Source: Gymnopus androsaceus JB14
Lineage: Eukaryota > Basidiomycota > Agaricomycetes > Agaricales > Omphalotaceae
Length of the DNA stretch: 64,000 nucleotides
Assembly: GCA_009733575.1 (NCBI GenBank)
Contig: ML769578.1
Coordinates: 62,001-126,000, forward strand
Direction of reading: 5' to 3'
Position numbers and translations under genes: made by a program. Below the pieces are notes generated by a model. It was given only the letters and a program-made list of their open reading frames with translations. It did not search any database and was not told where the DNA came from. How positions within the stretch are numbered: position 1 is the stretch's first letter; each line of letters opens with the position of its first letter. Below are positions 12,733-24,260 of this stretch, in pieces.

Positions 12733-13530
12733 CCAACTCGTAAAATCAGTAATAATTTAAGGTCTGTGATTCCACAAGGTTTCCTATCTCATCTCACCGT
12801 AAACTTGTGTTCCCAGATGGTTGGACACTACCTGACATCTCGAGTGATTATAAGATGCACGCAGGACATCGGTGAAGGTATATCCCTCTTTACAGCCTCA
12901 ATTGAATTGCTGTTAAAAGTACGAACTAGTCGATGGACCCATGCCGCGGGAGCTTGAATTCCTTAACCATCACAATGGCTGGACAATTTTGCTCTGTCAT
13001 TTACTTTACTCCTGCTTTCTTGCTTCCTGTTACCCGTGCGATGGTTCGCGAATCCAAACTTCTCATCTTGTATGAAGGTATGGCAATCGATTCACATTCC
13101 GATTACACATTTTCTGAAGCATTCTTTGTTTGTTGTAACAGCGACTTCGGCCATAGACTACAAAACTGATGCTGTTATCCAATCTTCGCTACGGCACTAA
13201 CTGAAGGGAAATGCTACCTTGATCACTGTAGCTTATCATTTACAGACAATAATAGACGCTGATAGAATTGTGAGTGGTTCTTCTCAACGTGTGCAACGTG
13301 TAATGAATCTCCGGTAGAGGGTCTTGGATGCTGGAAGAATTGTAAGCGTATTCTGTGTGCTGTCCGCTCGATTGTCTCTTATAATGCTGTCATTTTAGGT
13401 TGAATTCGATTCTCCAAAGGAATTATTGAAGAACAAAGCAGGTCATCTCAGAGCTTTGGTGGATGAAGCTGCTGACAAGGAGCATTTGCGTCGGATGGCT
13501 GAAGGAGTCGACGCTCCTACCTACGCATGA
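12733..13530 (+). pseudogene. 3' fragment of ABCC transporter 1 with internal deletion
   Basis: Carries pieces of TMD2 (from LVQSVL-like codons to [13 protein letters not shown]), then jumps to the Walker B region of NBD2 (KLLIL, with the expected Asp codon replaced by Tyr: LLILYE), and ends with the same DAPTYA stop as transporter 1. It lacks Walker A, Q-loop and signature motif, has in-frame stops (an added TAA after the histidine in RHxL) and no start. It is a dead copy left by the block duplication. Confidence 0.85.
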
Positions 13531-13839
13531 GAACTTTTATTTATCCAAAGCACAAGGTGGGGGAATAACAGACATAACATTTATAAAGCTCGTACCTAAT
13601 GTATGTACAAAAGTGGCATATGAGGCAGGTAGTGTGGTCCATATTGGTGATGTGAGAGCATATAATAACTGCACACGGAAAATCAACACGACAGTATTCA
13701 CAACTCAGGATCATTCGAATGTCAGTGCTTCACAGCCCAATTATCTGCGGAACAATTTACGTTGATGGCTCTAGAATAATCACCATATTTAGAATTTCTA
13801 CACTTAACCTGGGTACCGATCTGATAAAGATGTCTCAGT

Positions 13840-14787
13840 CTAACTCTCATACGCTGGTGGCGCATTTCCCTGCTCCGGCCTGCTCTCTTCTTCCATCCTC
13901 GTCTGTAAAGTTTCAAATAAATCACTTGTTGTTATAACTTGTGAATTTGACTCTGTCGTATTCGATGAGTTCTCGCTGACTGGGCTTGTGGACTGGGATC
14001 CTCCACTTGGCCCAGATCGAGACCAATTCATCACTTGCACTGGCCTCCGGTTGTCTCCATCGGATATGTCGATATCCTGCTGGTGCCAAGCCCGTCGTTG
14101 TTGGCGCCGTTTTATGCAGAATATGATGAGGCTTAGGAGTAGTGCTAATATAACTATACACTACTAATGAGCGGTGTGTAACAATAAAAAAAATTGGCAT
14201 ACCTCCTCCAACAACTCCACCTGCGATAGGCCCGGAAAGACTCTTGTGTTTACTACTAGCAACTTCGGTTTCACTATCGAAGGCACACTGCAGAGTAAGT
14301 AATTAGATTACCCCTCCCAAACTCTGCAAATACACTGACGCAAACAGATATGGTATTATTACCACAAACTTCTCCAGAGTAAGGCTCAGAGACGCAAATA
14401 TAGCTAAGAGGTGACAGTAAATGTTTATATTCAGGAGGATATCGAGTCGAAAGCATCTCACCTCGCGTTGTTGGTAATGTTTGTAAATTTATCGAATGTG
14501 ATCGGTGCAGGAGTACAGCCAAACATCCCCACAGTACAAGGATTATCGGAGGTAGTCAGACTATCAACAACGTCGCAGTTCTCATTATAGACGTTCCCTA
14601 GAAGAAACCATTAGGACCTTCAACACGATGAACTCATTTTCCAACAGCAAGACTCACATTTATTAAGTGTATCACTCAAAGAAATTACATTGCCGACACC
14701 ATAGCTGAAGCTAGAACATATTGCCGCGACGCCAGTTGCAAAGGTAGCAGCAGAGATCAAGGAGACAGTTGAAGCCTGAGCTCTCAT
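13840..14787 (-). CDS. Single-pass membrane protein with PPAY motif, copy B
   Basis: Paralogue of the 9848-10910 gene, with the same five-exon plan and intron positions. Reads MRAQASTVSLISAAT as a signal-like start, the same Cys pattern and NIT/NNT sequons, GPIAGGVVGG, a transmembrane helix (VILALLLSLIIFC), the basic KRRQQRRAW patch and the tail PPAY, then stops at YES, about 14 residues earlier than copy A. A stretch of about 20 tail residues present in copy A (after DIDIS) is also absent. Coding potential is intact although the neighbouring transporter copy is dead, so selection may have kept this gene. Function unknown, as for copy A. Confidence 0.7.
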
Positions 14788-15036
14788 TCAGATAGATTCT
14801 CTATGGAGGGGAGAGTGAGGAGGGTGAGAGAAGGAGAATGGAATGAGATAGATTCTTCTGATTAAATATGTAAATACGTATATTCTGCCAAACATGTAGA
14901 ATAGTCGCAGTTGAGTTGATGAGCTAGCGGCTCATTCAGCCAGTGGTGAGCGGCTGAAACGATGCTGCTCGGCTCGGTTGGAGGTTGCAAAGCTACAACA
15001 TTGTAAGAAAGCTACGCCCAAAAACATAATAGTAGT

Positions 15037-15113
15037 GGTGTCACGCTGCAAGGGATATACCTCATTGGGTTCGGTCAAAGCGTCGAATTTCTGACGCTCT
15101 TACATTACATTAC
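15037..15113 (+). repeat. Right flanking direct repeat of the duplicated block
   Basis: Partner of 12630-12703, with the same orientation and the same cttacattacatta end. Together they frame the duplicated block. Confidence 0.75.
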
Positions 15114-15411
15114 TTAGAGCAGCTGAGCCTTTTATTGTAAGAAATGATGTGTGGCTCTGTAGCAGTGCTTGTACGGTATCAATGGCCAATGAATGGATTC
15201 AGAATGCCAGCCTCAGTCTAAGATGGAGAATTTACTTATTCAGGTGCGTGCATAGTAAGCAGCTGGAAATTACTTCAAATTATCATTCTTAGTCAGTTAA
15301 TTACCTCAGTCGAAATCCCATTGTATTCCTTAGTACAAACGGATGTTATAGATTATTTTTCGATTCTGAAAGCGTTTTTCACTTGACATTGAATCCCGCC
15401 CAGTTGAACGC
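15114..15411. other. No gene seen
   Basis: AT-rich spacer before the 3' end of the monooxygenase. Confidence 0.4.
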
Positions 15412-16980
15412 TCAAATCTTCCCCAGTTTCTCCTCAGCCTTCATCCAATCACCCTCAACATCACCCTCCTTTAACCACGCAAACGACTCCCCAATGTAAT
15501 CACCCAGTGTTTTCAGCTCTTCCTTGGTTGGTCCCTGTGGTCCGTTAAAAACGAACCCAGGATAGTTAAACTCGTACATCAACCCGTTGTCGTATGAGGC
15601 TTTTGCAGCTTTTTGGGCAGCTGGAAGGCGCAAGGATTCATGTAGCTTGAGGATGGCGGGGATCGTGCGTAGGGTGGCTTTCGAATGAGCGAGGAGTCGG
15701 CCAAGGAGGTGGGCATCCTGGGAGATGTAAATTAAGTATGAGCGAAAACAGTATAGTGAGATGAATTACTTCGATGGCTTGTCCACCTCCAACACCCTGA
15801 TGAGGCAACATTCCATGCGCCGCGTCGCCGATTAATCCTACATTTCGTGAAACACAGAACGGAAGAGGCTTGACGGTGTGGATAACCCAACAGCTGATCG
15901 GTCCCCCCAGACACTCTAGTACTTGAAGTAGCTCAGGCTCCCATCCCTCACACAGAGCAATAATTTCTTCCCGTGTTGCATCCACAGCCCCGCTGGTCTC
16001 TGGAAGCGGGTCCCGGTGATGTCTGGGCGGTAGAGGTAGAGGATTATACCGATGTAGGGCCCAAGGGGATGGGTGATGACGTGTTGGGACTTTCCACACC
16101 ACTGTTTGACTGGATGAGCAAGATTTAAGGAGATACGTAGGTAGATACTTACAGCTTTGGGTCTATCCAGTGCCCTGTGCTCCGGATATTTCTCTTTGAG
16201 AGCTTCCGTAGGCACAGCTCCTCGGTACGCCAGAGTCCCGCTATACTCTGGTCGAGCGTATTCGGCGAAATCTTCTCCCTGTTCTTTCGCGATGCTGTTG
16301 AACATTACTTTTCTTGTAGCGGAGTAGACTCCATCCGCGCCGATAAGCACGTCAGCTTCTGCCGTAGTGCTATCAGAAAAGTGTAGAATAATGGAAGAGT
16401 CGGTATTGGTATAGTTGACGAGGGCCTTGGATGTATGAATTGAGCAATGCTCCGGAGAAAGCTTTGATTGGAGGATTTCGAGTAAAGTGGGCCTGTGGAG
16501 ACCAAGCGGACCGTCTGGTGACGAAGTTAGATAGGATTAGAGGTGAAAAAACGCGTCGTACAAGGCATAACATGATCATGAAAATCGTATCCTTGCGTAG
16601 GTTGGTCAGATTTGCGGAATATCGGCCCTCGAGCTGTTTACATCAGGTCTGTTTCGCGTCGGCAGAAGAAATAAACAAACATTCTCCGTCGACAGGGACC
16701 TTTACGCCGCGTTTAACTAGTTCCTCCTCGAAGCCCAAATCCTGCAAGACTTGCCAGGAACGCTTCCAGATTCCAACTCCGGCGCCTAGAACAGATACTT
16801 CGTTTTTCGATTCATATAAGTCAATTTGGATGGCATTGTGCCCTTGTGCTTTGGAGGTGAACTTGGAGATGGTTGCAGCGAGTGTTAGACCACCGATTCC
16901 ACAACCGCTGCAATGAGATGTCATTAGTCCTCGGTGCATGATATCAGCATAAAACAAGCTACTTGCACGATTGCTACACG
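15412..16980 (-). CDS. FAD-dependent monooxygenase, salicylate-1-hydroxylase-like, with frame breaks
   Basis: Group A flavoprotein aromatic hydroxylase family that uses NAD(P)H and O2 to hydroxylate aromatic acids in the cytosol. Evidence in order: RVAIV then GCGIGGLTLA (FAD dinucleotide motif GxGxxG), VLGAGVGIW, the ADVLIGADGVYSATR motif (DG fingerprint), WCGKSQH, DATREE, the second FAD motif VGLIGDAAHGMLPHQG, and a C-terminal helix set ending EEKLGKI. The first intron appears to be GC-AG (gt|gcaagt, 16966-16908), which restores RVAIVGCGIGG. The last intron (about 15770-15725) joins GGGQAIE to DAHLLGRLL. An in-frame TGA after ISSADAKQT and a one-base shift between IGIILY and DPLPETSG remain unexplained, and no ATG fits the RVAIV frame, so the start is unresolved. 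Divergent from ABC transporter 2. Confidence 0.83.
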
Positions 16981-17314
16981 AAACTTACATTGTTCATACT
17001 GCTTGTCGCCATTTTGAAAGTTGTCGAGTGGTAAAGGCGCAAGTACGAAGTTCAAAGGTACAGTGAGTCCTATGTGTGTCATTCATATATCCTCCTCGGC
17101 CAGGGACGGGCTCTGCGGGAAGCTGCTTTTGCGGAGACATCGGCTTCGTTTGGAGCCCTTGCACTGCTATCCAGGACGGTGAAGAAATTGGTTGGAATTT
17201 GGCAAGTCCGAACGTGAAGGTGAGGCGCTTATTTTCAATATTTAGGCCAGGCGCTAAAGTCCCTATCGTGATAACAATCAACCATGGACAATCAACCATG
17301 GAGTAAAATAAAAT
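16981..17314. promoter_or_regulatory. Shared divergent 5' region of monooxygenase and ABC transporter 2
   Basis: About 330 bp lie between the two 5' ends, room for a bidirectional promoter. No recognisable binding site can be named from sequence alone. Confidence 0.4.
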
Positions 17315-20300
17315 ATGATTTCGGCACCGAATCGTTCAACTCACCGTCATGGACTTCCAGCAGCTACAACGAAATCATTTTTCTTGTTCCTTCCTGGCAT
17401 CGCCATTGTATCAGCCGCTTTACTGCTCTTTCAGGTCTCTATCTCTCGACTAAAGCAGTCTCGTCATGGTACTATCACCGTTAAAGACCATGGGATCTTT
17501 AGATATAATCTTTTGCGACTCGCAGCGTGCTTGGTACTCACTGCACTGTCCATTGTACCGTTGATGAATGCCGGGGAAAAGCCACGATGGAATGGAATCG
17601 CCTTGCTATTCGTTTTCGTGAGTGGGTCAATTTTACCTTTCCCGCACAATGCTGAATAACCACAGAGTTATTCCATAACATTGGCAGTTGCTTCTATGCT
17701 CAGTAGTCCACATTGGAGTCGCACCTCCGTTCGGCACCTGAACACAGTTCTTTGTGCTACACTCGCAGTGTATGTGTACAGGGACATTTATCCTCTTGGA
17801 ACATTTTTTCTTATTCCCCCAGACTACAAGGACGAGGGTTCACTTCTTTGGGTCAAGGTTTCAGTCATAGCTTTTGCAGGCGTCTTCATTCCTCTTATAT
17901 CTCCTCGGAAATACATCCCTGTTGACGTAGAGGTTAGTTCCAACCGCTGAGTCTGTCCATGTCCAACTGAATCTTTCTCTTAGCATCCGAAAGTCCCAAG
18001 TTCTGAACAAACGTGCTCCTTATTATCAAGGTTGACTTTTGCATTCATGGATTCTATCATCATGAAGGCCTACCGTTCACAACGCTTGTGGTATGAGGAC
18101 CTCCCTCCGCTGTGCGACTACGACTACGCCGAATATCTGAAACAACGAAGCTTCCGTGTGCGTCCTCTATGTTCCTCATTCACACTTATTTAATTTTATA
18201 TCTTGTAGTATCTCGATCCAACCATTGTCACAAAGCGCCGAAACATCTTTTTCTCTCTTATTCGTGTCTTTGCAAAAGAATTTGCTGTCCTGGCGGCCCT
18301 AGTCGTACTTCAGTCAGTATTAGATTTTGCAACACCTGTTGTCATCAAGAATCTCCTAGGGTATGAATTTAAATCACAGTGGTAATAGATGCTCTGAACC
18401 TTACTATGCTACCCTGTCCAGGTATCTCGAAACCGATGGCGCAAACGCGTTCTTCAAGCCCTGGGTATGGATTCTATTGCTTTTCATAGGACCGATTCTG
18501 CAAGCCATGGCATCCGAGAGCTACCTGTACATTAGCGTATGTGTTATACATTCCACGACATTCATTGGATCTGATCATTAAATAGATGCGTCAAGTCGTC
18601 CACGCCGAAGCCATCCTTATCGAAACAATCCTTGAACATGCGCTGAGGATACGCGTCAAGGCTGAGACTCACAGTTCATCGGACAACAGCAAAGGTTCAC
18701 CTCCTTTGGATCAGAAACCAAAAAACGTACTGGTGCTGGGACACGGAAAAGTTAATCTCAATATCAACAATCTGATTACAACCGACATACAGAGTATCAT
18801 CGATGGGAAGGAGTCCTTGCGACTGGTTGTAGTTCCCCTACAATTCGCGCTTTGCGTGCTTTTTCTTTATAATGTTCTCGGTTGGAGGTAAGTATTATCT
18901 TCGTTAGTAAACTAATCGCTTATTTACAATCGTTTTACAGTGCTTTCGTTGGACTGGCCATCATTACCGTGTCTTTCCCTGTGCCGAGGTATATCACGAA
19001 ATCGGTTCAAGCAACCCAAAAGATGAAAATGAAGAAAACGGATGCGAGGGTGCAGATTGTTACTGAAAGTGTGTTTTTATCTTTTTCATGGTGTAAATTT
19101 CTGGACTAATTAGAACCCCTCCCTTAGCCATGAACGTACTCCGCATGGTCAAATTCTTTTCATGGGAGTCCATGATGAACGACAAGATTACGAATCGAGA
19201 GAGGAGGAGCTCACCTACATCCGCCGGATTCGTTTCTTAGAGTTGGCCACTATAATAATCAAGTGAGTGTACTTCATACTTTGATTTGCCTCACGTTGTC
19301 GTATACTTTGCTGACGTGCTCCTTCCAGTTATGTTATCCCAATCCTGACTATGTTGGCCACATATGCGACTTACGTGCATAATCCTTCTTAGCTTGCAAT
19401 CAACTTTTGTACTAATCACTTCTTTGTGTAGACGGCAATAATGAAGGAATCACTCACCGCGTCCAAGGTCTTCAGTAGCATGGTCGTTTTCGAAAAATTC
19501 ACTTACTGATGCAACGTGTGATGAGTTATCTTACTCAGTAAGTTTGCTTTATACTCGATAGGTCTAGACTGAACACTTTTCAGTGCCGCAAATGCCAAGG
19601 TCTCGCTGGATCGTATAACGGAATTCTTGCATGAGGTATGCTTTCGTGGCTGATTCAGCTCTTTCGAGCTCACTTTTGCTTTTAGACTGAACTTCTCGAT
19701 ACATTTAGCGAGAGACAAGGAAATACAAGCGTTGCGGATAACCTTCCCCTACAACCGCCAGATGATTGATCAGGACATCGGATTCAAAAACGCTACTTTT
19801 AGTTGGTCACGTTTGGACAAATGCGAGTCTGATTCTGAACAGTCCTTGGCAACTCCTCCGACTACTTCTACCTTGCATTCATGCTGAGAATAGACGGAGA
19901 GCTCATCTTCAAGAGGGGTACCATTAACCTAATCATTGGGAGTACGGGTTCAGGAAAAACGTCGATGCTGATGGCTTTACTGTCAGAGATGCACTTCATA
20001 TCCTCTGGCCCTGATGCGTGGTACAATTTGCCCCGAAATGGTGGTGTTGCATATGCTGCCCAAGAGTCTTGGGTTCAGAACGCGACTATCAAGGTGCGTT
20101 TGGTTTATCCATACCTCATCCATCGCTTAAAGATCTCTAGGAAAACATTGTGTTCAGATCTCCGTTGGACGAAACACGGTACAAGAAGGTTATCCATCAA
20201 TGCGCTCTCGAGCGGGACCTCGAACTCTTCCAAGCCGGAGATGAGACTGAGGTCGGCGAGAAAGGCTTGACGCTTTCTGGGGGACAAAAAGCTCGGGTTA

Positions 20301-23300
20301 CATTAGCGCGCGCCATCTACTCGAAAGCAGAGATAATCCTGTTGGACGATATACTTGCTGCATTGGACGTTCATACGTCGAAGTGGATCGTGGACAAGTG
20401 CTTCAAGGGAGACTTAATTAAGGATCGGACTGTGCTCATGGTGGTGAGTGTCGATTATCTAGGAAGCTTTGCCTAGATGCTGACTTGATTTCAGACGCAT
20501 AACGTAGGGTTGACGCAATCTGTCGCTGGATTTGTGGTCTCGATGAAAGATGGTCGAATCGTCAATCAAGGACCGGTTTCGAAAGTACTCTCCGAAAATG
20601 AGTTTCTAGAATGTCAAGTAGAGCTTGAAGAACTTGTCGAAGATTCTGAAGCTTTCGAAGACGACGACAAACCGTTAAAGAAACCCACGGAAGGCCAAGG
20701 CAAGCTTATTGTCGCCGAGGAAGTTCAATTAGGCGGCGTGGGTTGGCCTACAAGTGAGTTTGTATGTTCTTCTGATGTTCAAGTGGGTGACCAAACTTTT
20801 TTCATTATTCAGTGCGGTTATATCTGAAGGGTTTGGGCGGAAGATACATCGTGCTGTTCTTTGTATCATTCATCGGTTCACTCACCATGTCGGAATTGCT
20901 TGCAATATTCCAAACGTGGTTCCTGGGATATTGGGCTAGCCAATACGAGATTCATAGGGATGATCCGACCCAGGTCAATGTCGCATAGTAAGTTCATCGT
21001 ACTCTGATTTTGATTTTTTCTAATCCAATCTCTCCAAGCTATCTTACGGGTTATTGTCAGTTTGCTCCGCTTCTGTTATCACAACATGGCCAACTAACGA
21101 TGTCAATGTCGCAGCTATGATTTTGTTTCTCGTTGTCTTCTCGTCCTGCTTAGCTTTCTTAATCTATCTGTATGGGGCTTTGAGAGCCTCTCGCCTGATT
21201 CACAAAAGACTGGTGCAGTCAGTGCTGAATACTACCTTAAGGTGCTGTGAACTTCTAGGCATTGCTTTGAATTGTGATCTAATGGAGATTCTATCTTTTC
21301 AAGATGGTTAGACACTACCCCGACATCTCGGGTGATTACACGGTGCACACAAGACATGCGTGATGGTGTGTAGTTTCTTCCTTCATAAACTCCTACTTAT
21401 TCTTGCTTTGCTTTAGTTGATGCATTATTTCCTATACAGCTGAATACTCTCATTCGATTGACCGTCATGATGTTGGGACAGTTCTGTTCTATCATCTATT
21501 TCAGTCCTGCTTTCTTGCTTCCTGGAATACTGGTCTCTCTAGCCGGCGCTTTATGCGGATCGGTCTATATCAAAGCACAACTGCCTATCAAGCGCATCCA
21601 GTCGAATGCTAAAGCTCCGGTTCTTGCTCAGTGAAGACTTGCCGCTCTTTCCCTCCCGCATACTTTTCGCTAATTAGATTTGCAGTTTCGGTAGTGTGAT
21701 GGCTGGACTAGGTACGTGTGCTGACAATAATATGCTTGTCTGAATTTACTAACTCTTTGACAGTCTCAGTGCGAGCCTATGGTGTACAAGACGCTTTCAT
21801 CGTAGAATCGCTCAATCGAATCAACTACTATTCACGAGCTTCACGCGTTTTTTGGAACCTTAATCGATGGATCGGGGTCCGCCTTGACTTACTCGGTAAT
21901 ATATTCTCGACAAGTCTAGCTGCATATCTGGTGTATTACAGCCATAGTCAGGCATCTACGACAGGTTTTCTCTTGCACAAGCAGTCATGTTCAGTACCTC
22001 CATTCTATATTATATTAGGATTGTAAATCGCGTGCAAGTCATAGGTACGTGATAATTTTCTTCACCTAGTACTATTATTTCGACTCGAGCTAAATCTTGT
22101 TACAGCTAATAGGTCGGTCTTTTTTTTCTTGTTATAGAAGGCCTTCCCGCTTAACCATGTCTAGTTTGGAGCGGATTAACGCTTACATTAAGATCGAGCA
22201 AGAACCGAAACCAACAAAGAATGGTGTTCCTCCTGCCTATTGGCCTTCCAGCGGTGACCTTCGAGTTGTAAACCTCAACGCACGCTACTCTCCGAATGGT
22301 CCTCCGGTCCTCCATGGCATCAGCTTCCATGTCAAATCTGGCGAACGTATTGGTGTCGGTATGTATTGATAACTTGGTCATTACATACAATGTTGCTTAA
22401 TACTTAGGTGTAGTTGGACGTACGGGCTCAGGCAAGGTACGGTTGTATCGTTAGTGTCAATGAGCGACAACTGAGGATGTTTCCAGAGCTCCTTGATGCT
22501 GTCCCTCCTCAGATGCATCTATACGGGTGGCGAAGTATACTTTCGACGGTATTCCGACTTCCTCTCTCAACTTGCATGATCTACGCACAAAGATCACCAT
22601 CATCCCTCAGATGGTGCGTATTCCCTATCTTTCGCCTAACTACCATTTTTCTCATATCTGCATAGCCAGAGCTTTTGAGCGGCACTGTTAGACGCAACCT
22701 TGATCCTTTCGACCAATATGAAGATGCTGCGCTGTATGATACCCTGCGCTCCGCTGGTCTTTACTCTATTCAGAGTGAAGATACAGATGCGCGCGTTGGT
22801 CTCGAGACTACCGTGGGCAGTGGAGGGAACAATTTATCTGTAGGGCAACGTCAAATCCTTGCTCTCGCTCGTGCCATGATTCGCGGAAGCAAGCTTCTTA
22901 TCCTGGATGAAGGTAAGCGTTCCTTCTACCAACACGGCATGTTTTTTTGACGCTTTTCCGACAGCAACTTCTGCCATTGACTACAAAACCGATGCTGTTA
23001 TCCAATCTTCACTTCGGCAGGAGTTGAAAGATGATGTCTCGTTGATCACTGTAGCTCATCGTTTACAGACAATCATGGACGCTGATAAGATCGTAAGTCG
23101 TGTCTATGTGTGTTTCTGGGATAACCTTGTTGATACATATGAACAGATGGTTTTGGACGCAGGTACTATTGTAAGGATCATTTTTGTTTCCTCCGACCAT
23201 CGAATAATTCATTTCCTCCCAGGTTGAATACGACTCTCCAATTGAACTATTGAAAAACAAGGTTGGATATCTCAGAACTTTAGTGGACGAATCTGCGGAT

Positions 23301-23345
23301 AGAGAGCAATTGTTACAAATGGCTGGAGTAGGTCCTGTCGAGTAA
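17315..23345 (+). CDS. ABCC-subfamily (MRP/YCF1-like) ABC transporter 2, frame-broken in places
   Basis: Paralogue of the 3344-9628 gene with the same domain order and mostly the same intron positions. Start at MISAPNRST, then TMD0 helices ([17 protein letters not shown]), TMD1, NBD1 with GSTGSGKTS (about 19940), [14 protein letters not shown] (about 20275) and Walker [13 protein letters not shown] (about 20335). TMD2 follows, then NBD2 with GRTGSGK split by an intron (22415-22485), signature [14 protein letters not shown] (about 22840), Walker B LLILDE (about 22895) and VAHR. The C-terminus ends GVGPVE. Visible breaks: one base lost near 19196 (K-I-T-N to E-E-E-L), a disturbed splice region near 19505, a shift near 19770, and one extra base near 22548 after GGEVYF. 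Its NBD2 signature is intact, unlike transporter 1. It shares a 5' region with the monooxygenase. Confidence 0.86.
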
Positions 23346-23456
23346 CGTGGACACCCAGGGATGACTAGATATATAATTATACCGAGCTTGTTCTCTGTCA
23401 AAGAATGTACTTTGCTGCAGCTCTTTCCTAATACAAAAGGCAATTACAAGCCCAAA

Positions 23457-23604
23457 GATACCTGTCCCTTAAACGCGCCTTATACTGTCCCCTTCAGCGA
23501 GCGAACTGAGCTCGCTCCAAGAACGTCAACGATACCTGTCCCTTAAACGCGCCTTATACTGTCCCCTTCAGCGAGCGAACTGAGCTCGCTCCAAGAACGT
23601 CAAC
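23457..23604 (+). repeat. Exact 74-bp tandem duplication
   Basis: Two identical head-to-tail units, 23457-23530 and 23531-23604, each starting gatacctgtcccttaaacgc. No mismatch between units. Confidence 0.95.
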
Positions 23605-24260
23605 ATTTCTGAAGACACGAACATGGATGGATTCTTCTGCATCTCCGCCGTCACGTACATTGGACTTCGCTTAATACCCTCCTCAGTCAAACACATCGGG
23701 TCCAGGTCCTTCTCCTCAAGCACCTTCTCAACATCCTGAAGGTAGCAATATGCGTTCACCGGCTGGTTCAGAGTTTTCCTATACCCTGAAAACCTTCTTC
23801 TTCTAGTTCTTGCAGCGGCTTGATCGCAGGCTCTATATGTATTGTCGAGTCTTCAGGCCCGCCTCGCCTATGCGCGGAAACGTCACGCTCGGCGTTCGTG
23901 GTCACTGCGGAGGGCTACAGTTGTATGAGGTTATGCCGTATGGTTCAAGTTCTTCAGCGCGTTGAGCAGCGGGAGGCTGGAGCGAGGATTTCGCAGTATT
24001 TCGGTGTCAATTGAAATGTCGCGCACGGCGTAAAGACGCATGGAGAAGGTGCCGGTGTGCCAGTGGTAGGTGGTGCTAGGATCGACCAAGTCATCACAGT
24101 CAATCCCGTTAGTGACTTGAACACTTAAAAAAAAGGAGACTTTGTGAGAGACATTTGACATACCCAAATAACGGTCCACCTCCCATGACTGTTACTCAAC
24201 TCCATGAGCACTGCCTGATACTTGGCAAGCGATCAAATATTCCATTCACAATATTTTTAC
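23605..24260 (-). pseudogene. SET-domain (lysine methyltransferase-like) gene remnant
   Basis: On the minus strand, pieces match fungal SET-domain proteins: MELSNSHG (upstream), TTYHWHTGTFSMRLYAVRDI with the following SI..EI (the core NxxxxW..F.....RDI..GEE strand), AQRAEELEPYGI and NCSPPQ (post-SET cysteines), then a post-SET helical region (PVNAYCYLQDVEKVLEEKD) whose stop lies inside the 74-bp repeat, so the remnant overlaps it. Each join needs a frame change or stop removal (for example between DTEI and AQRAEE), the N-terminal SET half is missing and the GEE glycine position is altered. I therefore call it a decayed gene. The substrate of the ancestor cannot be guessed. Confidence 0.6.

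Larger units (their letters stand above)
12733..15030 (+). repeat. Segmental duplication of 7432-11115, internally deleted
   Basis: Starts at caactcgtaaaatcagta (compare 7432) and runs colinear with the 3' end of ABC transporter 1, the spacer, the PPAY gene and its 5' flank. About 1.39 kb of the source (7742-9130) is missing; the junction at 13029-13034 carries six unmatched bases. Similarity is high but with scattered substitutions and indels, so the copy is not recent. Confidence 0.88.
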
